A stretch of DNA of 7,588 bases from Thermoleophilaceae bacterium. GTDB lineage: Bacteria > Actinomycetota > Thermoleophilia > Solirubrobacterales > Thermoleophilaceae. The position numbers and the translations under genes are program-made. Location of the stretch: assembly GCA_013696905.1 (NCBI GenBank), contig JACCXP010000220.1:1-7588 (forward strand), written 5' to 3'. The notes under the pieces are model-generated. The model did not search any database and was not told the origin of the DNA. It saw nothing but the letters and a program-made list of their open reading frames with translations. This document shows positions 1 to 5,122 of the stretch, piece after piece. The number at the start of each line of letters is the position of its first letter. Position 1 is the first letter of the stretch.

Positions 1-208
1 CCTCGCGCGTGCCGGGCGGCCTGGCCGCCGGCGTCGCCGCCGGCTCCTCGAACTCGACGCTCGGATCGGACACGTCTTCAGGTGGCGCGAGCACCGTGAA
101 GAAGGCGAGCGCCGCCCCACCCGCCACGAGCAGCACCGTCGCGAAGGCTGTGAGGACGATCCGGCGGCGCCGTCGCGGGCCGCGGGCGAAGATGAAGCGA
201 GGCCTCAT
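1..208 (-). CDS. Membrane-anchored protein, N-terminal fragment (possibly a PQQ-type beta-propeller protein)
   Basis: Only the first 69 codons are present; the gene continues past the left edge. Reading the minus strand from the ATG at 208, the protein has a very basic start (GPRRRRR at residues 10-16). One hydrophobic segment follows at about residues 17-38, then a Pro/Ala/Glu-rich linker containing DVSDPSVEFEEP. This is the layout of a single-pass protein with a short cytoplasmic N-terminus and a large extracytoplasmic domain. The linker resembles what I remember preceding PQQ-binding-like (BamB-type) beta-propeller proteins of Solirubrobacterales, but the domain itself is off the window, so this is a weak inference. 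A LytR-CpsA-Psr enzyme or another anchored exoprotein is also possible. An ATG at 216 hits a stop after three codons and is excluded. There is no clear Shine-Dalgarno site. The gene lies 36 bp downstream of the GT2 gene on the same strand and is probably cotranscribed with it. Confidence 0.6.
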   Translation of the reverse strand, partial: MRPRFIFARGPRRRRRIVLTAFATVLLVAGGAALAFFTVLAPPEDVSDPSVEFEEPAATPAARPPGTRE

Positions 209-223
209 GCACCCATGAAACCG

Positions 224-238
224 CGTCTTGTGAAGACG
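224..238 (-). terminator. Small intercistronic hairpin between the GT2 gene and the downstream membrane protein gene
   Basis: A perfect 6-bp inverted repeat with a 3-nt loop (CGTCTT-CAC-AAGACG on the minus strand) fills much of the 36-bp gap between two minus-strand genes. A short GGTTTC follows but no real U tract. It could be a weak terminator or attenuator, or an mRNA-stabilising hairpin that lowers expression of the second gene. The stem is seen directly; the function is a guess. Confidence 0.3.
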
Positions 239-244
239 ACGCGC

Positions 245-1183
245 CTACGCGCCGCGGCGGCGGTTGTACGCGGCGGCGGCCTCGCGGACGCCCTCGCCGC
301 GCGCGGGCCGCAGCGCCTGGCGTGCGTGGAGGAGGTAGCGGCGCGGGTCGTGCCCGGGCAGCACCAGCGCGGCGGCGGCACGGACGGCGTAGGGCCACGC
401 GCTCAGCACGCCCACGATCGCTGCGGCGATACGCCCGTGGTGCTTGCGCATATAGCGATCGCGGTTGCGGTGGAACTCGACGATTCGCGGTCGCGCGGCG
501 GCGACGTCGCTCGAGAGCTGCTCGTGGTGAAGCGCTCGGGCCGAGGGCACGTGCAGCACGCGCCAGCCGACGTCCCACAGCCGCTTGCAGAAGTCGGTCT
601 CGTCGGAGTAGACGAAGAAGGCGGGGTCGAGATAGCCGATCTCGCGTGCCGCCGAGCGGCGCACGAGCAGTGCGCTCGACTGGGCGAAGCCGACCGCCCG
701 CGTCTCGTTGCCGCCGCTCTGCACGGTCAGGCGCCGGTGCAGGAAGAGCGCGCCGGCGAGCGCTGCTCCGATGCCGGGGAGCGCCCACGCGCAGGGCTGC
801 GGCCGACCGCCTGGGCTCACGAGCAGCGCCCCGGCTGCGCCGGCGAGCGGATCCCGCTCGAGCGCGTCGACGAGCGCCGCCGCGGCTCCCACGAGCAGCT
901 CCGCGTCCTCGTTCAGCAGCAGGCAGTAGCGCCCGCGCGCCCGCTCGAGCAGCGTCGAGTCGTTTTCGGCCTTGCCGCGGCGACGCCCGAGCGCGATCAG
1001 CTCGACCCCGTGGCCGAGCGCGCGCACGGCGTCCACCGAGCCGTCGTCCGAGGCGTTGTCGAGCACGAGCACCTCGTGCTCGAGCGTCGCGGGCACTGTG
1101 CGCTCGATCGCGCGCAGGCAGGAGAGCAGCAGCTCACGGCCGTTGGTGTTGACGACGCAGCAGGAGAGGATCACGCTTGCCAT
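245..1183 (-). CDS. Glycosyltransferase family 2 (rhamnosyltransferase-like)
   Basis: This 312-residue protein is a cytoplasmic GT-A fold glycosyltransferase expected to transfer a sugar from a nucleotide donor onto a growing surface glycan. The N-terminal strand (SVILSCCVVNTNGRELL, residues 3-19) is followed by the nucleotide-binding VLVLDNASDDGS at 38-49. LLLNEDAEL at 88-96 sits at the metal-binding DxD position, with NED as the variant common in WbbL-like rhamnosyltransferases. FFVYSDETDFCKRL at 189-202 carries the acidic residues of the acceptor and catalytic-base region. The weakly hydrophobic stretch at about 252-275 may be an amphipathic or membrane-associated helix. The length is normal for the WbbL group. 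The ATG at 1183 is the natural start because the hydrophobic strand follows at once, though no Shine-Dalgarno site precedes it. The gene diverges from the plus-strand GT4 gene with only 11 bp between start codons. Donor and acceptor cannot be told from sequence. Confidence 0.9.
   Translation of the reverse strand: MASVILSCCVVNTNGRELLLSCLRAIERTVPATLEHEVLVLDNASDDGSVDAVRALGHGVELIALGRRRGKAENDSTLLERARGRYCLLLNEDAELLVGAAAALVDALERDPLAGAAGALLVSPGGRPQPCAWALPGIGAALAGALFLHRRLTVQSGGNETRAVGFAQSSALLVRRSAAREIGYLDPAFFVYSDETDFCKRLWDVGWRVLHVPSARALHHEQLSSDVAAARPRIVEFHRNRDRYMRKHHGRIAAAIVGVLSAWPYAVRAAAALVLPGHDPRRYLLHARQALRPARGEGVREAAAAYNRRRGA
1149..1177 (+). promoter_or_regulatory. Possible promoter for the plus-strand glycosyltransferase operon
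   Basis: TTGACG at 1149-1154 is a near-consensus -35 box. It is followed after 17 nt by CACGCT at 1172-1177, which keeps only the A at position 2 and the T at position 6 of a -10 box. Transcription would start at about 1184 and leave an 11-nt leader without a Shine-Dalgarno site before the ATG at 1195. The boxes lie inside the first codons of the divergent GT2 gene, which is unavoidable with an 11-bp gap. The -10 match is weak. Confidence 0.3.
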
Positions 1184-1194
1184 GATCGCGGCCG

Positions 1195-2310
1195 ATGCAG
1201 GTCCAGGTCGTCGATCCCTCTGCGTACACGCCGCCGTACGACCACGCGCTGTGCGCGGCGCTCGCCCGCGCCGGGGCGGACGTCGAGCTCGTCACGAGTC
1301 GCTTCCTCTACGGGCCGGTGCCCCGCGGGGACGGCTACCGGGTTCGCGAGCTGTTCTATCGCCACTCCACGCGGCGCGGGCTGGCGTCGCCGTCGCGCAT
1401 GCCGCTCAAGCTGCTCGAGCACGCGCCCGACATGCTGCGCTACCGCCGCGTGGCCCGCCGCGCGGACGTCGTGCACTACCAGTGGCTGACCGTGCCGCCG
1501 ATCGACCTCCGGCTGCTTGCGCCGGCGCGCCCGCGCGTCTTGACCGCCCACGACGTGCTGCCGCGTGAGCCGCGCCGCGGGCAGATCGCCGCGACTCGCC
1601 GCCTCGTGCGCAAGATGGACGCAGTGGTCGTGCATTCGCAGCGGGGAGCGACGCGCCTGCGCGACGAGCTCGAGGTCGATCCCAAGCGTGTGCACGTGAT
1701 TCCGCACGGGGCATTCGACTACCTCACTCGACTGCCGGACGAGGTCTCGCTGCCGCGCGAGCTGGCGGACGTCGAGGGCCCAGTGATCCTGTGCTTCGGG
1801 CTCATGCGGCCGTACAAGGGCATCGACGTGCTGCTGGAAGCGTTCCGGCACGTGCGCGGGGCCGAGCTGTGGGTGGTCGGGATGCCGCGCATGGAGATGG
1901 GGCCGCTCAGGCGCCTGGCCGCGCGCGCGCCCGGAAACGTGCGCTTCGTGGAGCGCTTCGTGACCGACCCCGAGGTGCCCGCGTTCTTTCGCCGCGCCGA
2001 CATCGTCGTCCTGCCCTACCGCGAGATCGACCAATCCGGCGTCCTCTACACCGCGCTCGCTTTCGCAAAGCCGCTCGTGCTGTCGCGCGTCGGCGGCTTC
2101 GTCGAGGTCTGCGAGCGCCACGACGCGGCGCGCCTCGTGACCCCTGGCGATCCGTCGTCGCTTGCCGGCGCGCTCAACGGGCTGCTGATCGATCCCGCCG
2201 CGCGCGCCCGATTGGCCGCCGCCGCCGCCGCCGCGGCGGCCGGCCCCTACTCGTGGGACACGGTGGCCGAGCGCACGCTCGCGCTCTACCGAGAGCTGCT
2301 CGGCTCGTGA
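1195..2310 (+). CDS. Glycosyltransferase family 4 (GT-B fold)
   Basis: The 371-residue product looks like a retaining GT4 sugar transferase acting on the cytoplasmic face during glycan assembly. The N-terminal Rossmann domain begins QVVDPSAYTPPYDHAL (4-19) and contains the acceptor-side LTAHDVLP (116-123). The donor-binding domain starts near 195 with ILCFGLMRPYKGIDVLLEAF (198-217), where R205 and K208 are the usual phosphate-contacting pair. The EX7E region reads LPYREIDQSGVLYTALAFAK (273-292). The second Glu of the motif is replaced by Thr or a neighbour, as in the QSGV-type subgroup. Nine consecutive alanines at 341-349 precede the final PYSWD helix. The ATG at 1195 is the first start after an in-frame stop at 1183-1185 and gives a family-like N-terminus. 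No Shine-Dalgarno site is visible, so the mRNA may be nearly leaderless. It is the first gene of a four-gene operon and ends 4 nt before the next start. Sugar specificity is unknown. Confidence 0.92.
   Translation: MQVQVVDPSAYTPPYDHALCAALARAGADVELVTSRFLYGPVPRGDGYRVRELFYRHSTRRGLASPSRMPLKLLEHAPDMLRYRRVARRADVVHYQWLTVPPIDLRLLAPARPRVLTAHDVLPREPRRGQIAATRRLVRKMDAVVVHSQRGATRLRDELEVDPKRVHVIPHGAFDYLTRLPDEVSLPRELADVEGPVILCFGLMRPYKGIDVLLEAFRHVRGAELWVVGMPRMEMGPLRRLAARAPGNVRFVERFVTDPEVPAFFRRADIVVLPYREIDQSGVLYTALAFAKPLVLSRVGGFVEVCERHDAARLVTPGDPSSLAGALNGLLIDPAARARLAAAAAAAAAGPYSWDTVAERTLALYRELLGS
2215..2241 (+). repeat. GCC/GCG triplet tract encoding nine alanines
   Basis: Six GCC codons, two GCG and one GCC run in succession near the 3' end of the GT4 gene and encode Ala341-Ala349. 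The tract is in frame, so slippage by whole triplets would alter only the length of a helix or linker. It is plausible simple-sequence variation and not evidence of phase variation. Confidence 0.7.
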
Positions 2311-2314
2311 GACA

Positions 2315-3439
2315 GTGCTGAGAGCGCTCTTCTGGGGCTCGAGCGCCCTGATCGCCTACGCGCACGCGGGCTATCCGTTGCTCCTCTGGATGCTGGCTCG
2401 CGCCCGCCCGGCGCGTCCCGAGACGCCGTCCGCGAATGCCGAGCTGCCGAGCGTCGCGCTGATCGTCGCGGCCTACGACGAGCAGGACGTCATCGCCGCC
2501 AAGATCGCGAACGCGCTCGCACTCGATTACCCGCGCGAGCGGCTCGAGCTGATCGTCGCCTCGGACGGGTCGTCCGACGGCACGGCCGAGCGGGCCCGCT
2601 CGGCGGGCGCCGACGTGGTGCTCGACCTTCCGCGCGGCGGCAAGGTGCGGGCGCAGGACGCGGCGGTGCGCTCGGCGCACGCGCAGGTGCTCGCGTTCTC
2701 GGACGCCAACTCGAGCTGGGCCCCCGACGCACTGCGGCGCCTGGTCGCGCCGTTCTGGGACCCCCGGGTCGGCTACGTCTGCGGGCAGGTCGCCTTCGTG
2801 AACGCCGAGGGCACCAACCAGGAGGGCGCCTACTGGCGCTACGAGATGGCCGTGCGGACGCTCGAGTCGCGCCTCGGCGGCGTCACCGCCGGCAACGGCG
2901 CGATCTACGCCGTCCGGCCCGAGGCCTACCTGTTCGTCGATCCGCGCATGGGCCACGACCTGGCGCTTCCGTTCAACATCGTGAAGCGCGGGCGCCGCGC
3001 CGTCTATGCGCCGGCCGCGCGGGCGCAGGAGAAGATGGTGCCCTCGATCGAGGGCGAGTTTCGCCGCAAGCGGCGGATGATGAGCCACGCCTGGCCGATC
3101 GTCGTGCGCGGAGGGATGCTCTCGCCGCGCGGCTATCCGCCGCTGTACGCGCTCCAGATCGCGTCGCACCGCCTGCTGCGCTACGCGACGCCGGCGCTGC
3201 ACCTGGCGGCGCTCGCGAGCAGCGCGGCGCTCAGGCGGCGGGGGGCGCCCTACACGCTCGCGCTCTGGGCGCAGGGCGCGCTGCTCTTAGCGGCGGCGCT
3301 CGGCGGCCGCTCGCGAGCACGGCCACTGCGCCTCGCGCGCTACTACGTGCTCGTGACGGCCTCGCTCGCGGCCGGCTTGTGGGACTGGATTCGCAGCGGC
3401 ACACCCGCGGGCTGGGAGAAGCCGGAGGGCACGCGCTGA
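2315..3439 (+). CDS. Membrane-bound glycosyltransferase family 2
   Basis: This 374-residue processive-type GT2 resembles the hyaluronan synthase/NodC-like architecture. One N-terminal membrane helix (about 5-28) is followed by a cytoplasmic GT-A domain and about three C-terminal membrane helices (near 285-304, 311-330 and 341-360). Catalytic landmarks are VALIVAAYDEQDVI (47-60), LIVASDGSSDGT with D84, FSDAN (129-132, at the DxD position), GNGAIYAVR (193-201), GHDLALP with D215 as candidate base, and the basic FRRKRRM (249-255) where the QxxRW motif would sit. These support polymerisation or addition of a nucleotide-sugar at the inner membrane. The GTG at 2315 is chosen because the hydrophobic N-terminus starts at once and it lies 4 nt after the preceding stop, consistent with translational coupling. 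No strong Shine-Dalgarno site is seen. Its last bases overlap the next gene by 4 nt if that gene uses the CTG proposed here. Substrate unknown. Confidence 0.9.
   Translation: MLRALFWGSSALIAYAHAGYPLLLWMLARARPARPETPSANAELPSVALIVAAYDEQDVIAAKIANALALDYPRERLELIVASDGSSDGTAERARSAGADVVLDLPRGGKVRAQDAAVRSAHAQVLAFSDANSSWAPDALRRLVAPFWDPRVGYVCGQVAFVNAEGTNQEGAYWRYEMAVRTLESRLGGVTAGNGAIYAVRPEAYLFVDPRMGHDLALPFNIVKRGRRAVYAPAARAQEKMVPSIEGEFRRKRRMMSHAWPIVVRGGMLSPRGYPPLYALQIASHRLLRYATPALHLAALASSAALRRRGAPYTLALWAQGALLLAAALGGRSRARPLRLARYYVLVTASLAAGLWDWIRSGTPAGWEKPEGTR
3424..3429 (+). promoter_or_regulatory. Shine-Dalgarno site that points to a CTG start
   Basis: GGAGGG lies in the end of the upstream GT2 gene. It sits 6 nt before the CTG at 3436-3438, which is ideal spacing. 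No comparable site precedes the only upstream conventional start (GTG at 3379), so this site decides the start of the phosphoglycosyl transferase gene. Confidence 0.65.
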
Positions 3440-4029
3440 GGCGGGCCGCGGACATCGTCCTCGCGGCCGTCGCGCTCGCGCTCACGTCGCCGCTGCTGCT
3501 CGCGGCGATGGTCGCGATCCGGCTCGAGAGCCCGGGCTCGGCGCTCTTTCGCCAGCGCCGGGTGGGCAGGGACGGCGAGCCGTTCGAGCTGCTCAAGCTG
3601 CGCACGATGGTCTCGGGCGCCGAGCGGATCGGAGCAGGGATCGCCGTCGATGCGGGCGACGCGCGGATCACGCGCGTCGGGGCGCTGTTGCGGCGCGTGT
3701 CGCTCGACGAGCTGCCGAACCTCGTCAACGTGCTGCGCGGGGAGATGGCGATCGTCGGGCCGCGGCCGACGATCCAGGCCCAGGTCGACCAGTACACGGA
3801 GCGCCAGCGACGGCGGCTCGAGGTCCGGCCCGGGATCACCGGCTGGGCACAGGTGAACGGGCGCGCATCGCTGCCCTGGCCCGAGCGGATCGAGCTCGAC
3901 GTCTGGTACGTGGACCACCGCACATGGCGGCTCGACGTCGCGATCCTCGTCCGGACCGCGCAGCTGCTCGTAAGCGGGCGCGGCCTCTACCGGGGGAAGG
4001 AGGGCGGATGGCGTCCGGGAACGGGGTAG
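3436..4029 (+). CDS. Undecaprenyl-phosphate sugar phosphotransferase (PglC/WcaJ-type monotopic phosphoglycosyl transferase)
   Basis: From the CTG at 3436 the product is 197 residues, the normal size of the short PglC-like form. It would transfer a sugar-1-phosphate from a UDP-sugar to polyprenyl phosphate, the first membrane step of glycan assembly. The N-terminal RRAADIVLAAVALAL followed by Ser18-Pro19 matches the re-entrant helix-break-helix. FRQRRVGRDGEPFELLKLRT follows. The catalytic Asp-Glu pair is D91-E92 in SLDELPNLVNVLRGEM, close to the Asp93-Glu94 of Campylobacter PglC. IVGPRP and RPGITGWAQVNGR complete the signature. The conventional start, GTG 3379, would add 19 hydrophilic residues foreign to the family and has no Shine-Dalgarno site. 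The CTG has GGAGGG 6 nt upstream and overlaps the previous stop as CTGA. The 3' end overlaps the ATP-grasp gene by 22 nt. Family assignment is very secure; the CTG start is likely but unproven, and the sugar is unknown. Confidence 0.93.
   Translation: MRRAADIVLAAVALALTSPLLLAAMVAIRLESPGSALFRQRRVGRDGEPFELLKLRTMVSGAERIGAGIAVDAGDARITRVGALLRRVSLDELPNLVNVLRGEMAIVGPRPTIQAQVDQYTERQRRRLEVRPGITGWAQVNGRASLPWPERIELDVWYVDHRTWRLDVAILVRTAQLLVSGRGLYRGKEGGWRPGTG
3997..4003 (+). promoter_or_regulatory. Shine-Dalgarno site for the ATP-grasp gene
   Basis: AAGGAGG is one of the strongest Shine-Dalgarno matches in the window. It lies within the end of the phosphoglycosyl transferase gene, 4 nt before the ATG at 4008. 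It supports that ATG over the longer open frame beginning at 3924. Confidence 0.7.
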
Positions 4030-5006
4030 GCCTCCTGCTCACGGGCGCCGGCAAGCGCTACGACGTCGTCGGTGCGTTCGCCGCGCACGCGTTCACGATC
4101 GCCGCCGACCCGAGCCCGCTCGCGCCGGCGCGCTACGCGGCGCAGCTCGCCGTCGCCCCGCCCGCGATCGAGGACCCCGACTACCTGCCCTTCCTCAGGG
4201 AGCTCGTCGAGCGCCACCGCGTCGGCGCGATCGTGCCGCTCACAGAGCTCGACGTCGAGCTGCTGGCGAGCGCGCCCGAGCTCCCCGCGCTCGTCCCTGA
4301 GCCCGCGATCGCGACCGCCGTCTACGACAAGTGGGAGGCCCACCTCCTGCTCGAGCGCCTCGGCCTGCCGAGCCCGCCGACGTGGCTGCCCGAGCAGGAG
4401 CCGGACTCCTACCCGGTGATGATCAAGCCTCGCCGTGGATCGAGCGCCCGGTCGATCCACGCCGCCGCCGACGCGCGCGAGCGCGACTTCTTCGTCTCCT
4501 ACGTCAAGGAGCCCGTGATGGTGCAGCGGCTGCTCGGCGGCCCGGAGCTCTCGGTCGACGCGCTCTGCGACCGTGAGGGACGTTGCCTCAACGCGATCCC
4601 GCGCACGATGATCGAGTCGCGCGGCGGCGAGTCGATCAAGGGCACGGTCATCCGCGACGGCGAGCTGATCGAGCTCGCGCGCGCGGTCGGCGAGACGCTG
4701 CCGATGCGCGGGCCCTACACCATGCAGGCCTTCCGCGATCCCGAGCTCGGGCTGCGGATCACCGACATCAACCCCCGCTTCGGCGGGGCGTTCCCGGCGC
4801 CGATGTACGGGGCGCGGCCGGGCCGCAGCTATCCCGAGCTGATCGTGCGCATGGCCGCCGGCGAGCGCGTCGAGCCCCACATCGGCGACTACGCCTCGGG
4901 CGCGACCTTCACGCGCTTCTTCTGGCAGCTCGAGCTCGACGAGGACCTCGCTCCGACCGGGCGCGAGATCGTGCCCGGTGGCATGCCGCCGCCACGGCGG
5001 TCGTGA
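4008..5006 (+). CDS. ATP-grasp ligase (CarB/PylC-like) of a polysaccharide locus
   Basis: The 332-residue protein has a pre-ATP-grasp Rossmann region opening with GVGLLLTGAGKRYDVVGAF (6-24). This is the TGAG(K/R)R pattern of CarB-like ATP-grasp proteins found in capsule loci. The ATP-grasp core follows, with YDKW at 106-109, VMIKPRRGSSARS at 137-149 (K140 a likely nucleotide contact), the adenine-side VQRLLGGPELSVD at 172-184, and the metal-binding ITDINPRFGGAFPAP at 251-265. Such enzymes activate a carboxylate as an acyl phosphate and join it to an amine, thiol or other nucleophile. In this setting it could add an amino or organic acid to a sugar or lipid-linked precursor; that is inference. 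The ATG at 4008 has AAGGAGG upstream and yields a family-like N-terminus. The longer reading from 3924 adds 28 Arg-rich residues that are out-of-frame readthrough of the preceding gene. It is the last gene of the operon. Confidence 0.9.
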   Translation: MASGNGVGLLLTGAGKRYDVVGAFAAHAFTIAADPSPLAPARYAAQLAVAPPAIEDPDYLPFLRELVERHRVGAIVPLTELDVELLASAPELPALVPEPAIATAVYDKWEAHLLLERLGLPSPPTWLPEQEPDSYPVMIKPRRGSSARSIHAAADARERDFFVSYVKEPVMVQRLLGGPELSVDALCDREGRCLNAIPRTMIESRGGESIKGTVIRDGELIELARAVGETLPMRGPYTMQAFRDPELGLRITDINPRFGGAFPAPMYGARPGRSYPELIVRMAAGERVEPHIGDYASGATFTRFFWQLELDEDLAPTGREIVPGGMPPPRRS

Positions 5007-5028
5007 CCCCGTCGGCGCCGCAACCGTC

Positions 5029-5034
5029 TAGGAT
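5029..5034 (+). promoter_or_regulatory. Possible -10 element upstream of the selenoprotein gene
   Basis: TAGGAT fits the actinobacterial TAnnnT -10 pattern and lies in the 116-bp gap after the ATP-grasp stop. The -35 region is unconvincing; GTGACC at 5003-5008 is spaced 20 nt away. Transcription would start near 5041, just ahead of a short leader ORF. This would give the selenoprotein gene its own transcript apart from the polysaccharide operon. Confidence 0.35.
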
Positions 5035-5061
5035 CGCCGCGGCTACAAGGAACGGACGAAC

Positions 5062-5121
5062 GTGTCGCACGACCCAATCCGCAAGCGCTCGATGCCGGCG
5101 AGCACCCCGTCCCTGCGCTGA
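5062..5121 (+). CDS. Possible 19-codon leader ORF
   Basis: GTG at 5062 begins a 19-codon frame that ends at the TGA 5119-5121, one base before the GTG start of the selenoprotein gene. AAGGA at 5047-5051 lies 10 nt upstream, a usable Shine-Dalgarno position. The selenoprotein start itself has none. The encoded peptide (starting SHDPIRKRSM) has no recognisable features. It could couple or tune translation of the selenoprotein gene by reinitiation, or it may be chance. Short GC-rich frames arise easily, so confidence is low. Confidence 0.25.
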   Translation: MSHDPIRKRSMPASTPSLR

Positions 5122-5122
5122 C

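Noticed and set aside
215..1489. A 424-codon plus-strand open frame opposite the GT2 gene.
   Set aside because: It is an antisense shadow of the GT2 gene that then enters the GT4 gene in the wrong frame. The composition is Arg/Ala/Val-rich with no family motifs, whereas the minus-strand GT2 has all of its expected motifs.
3924..4007. An upstream in-frame start adding 28 residues to the ATP-grasp protein.
   Set aside because: The added residues are Arg-rich readthrough of the phosphoglycosyl transferase gene in another frame. The ATG at 4008 has AAGGAGG and begins a family-like N-terminus.
4986..5000. A perfect 6-bp GC hairpin (CCGCCG-CCA-CGGCGG) at the end of the ATP-grasp gene, considered as a terminator.
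   Set aside because: It lies inside the coding sequence, is followed by no U tract, and such GC repeats are common by chance at this base composition.
5003..5122. An alternative start for the selenoprotein at GTG 5003, overlapping the ATP-grasp stop as GTGA.
   Set aside because: It would add 40 residues of Arg/Ser/Thr/Cys-rich sequence with no family resemblance and has no Shine-Dalgarno site. The overlap is attractive but the extension looks non-coding.
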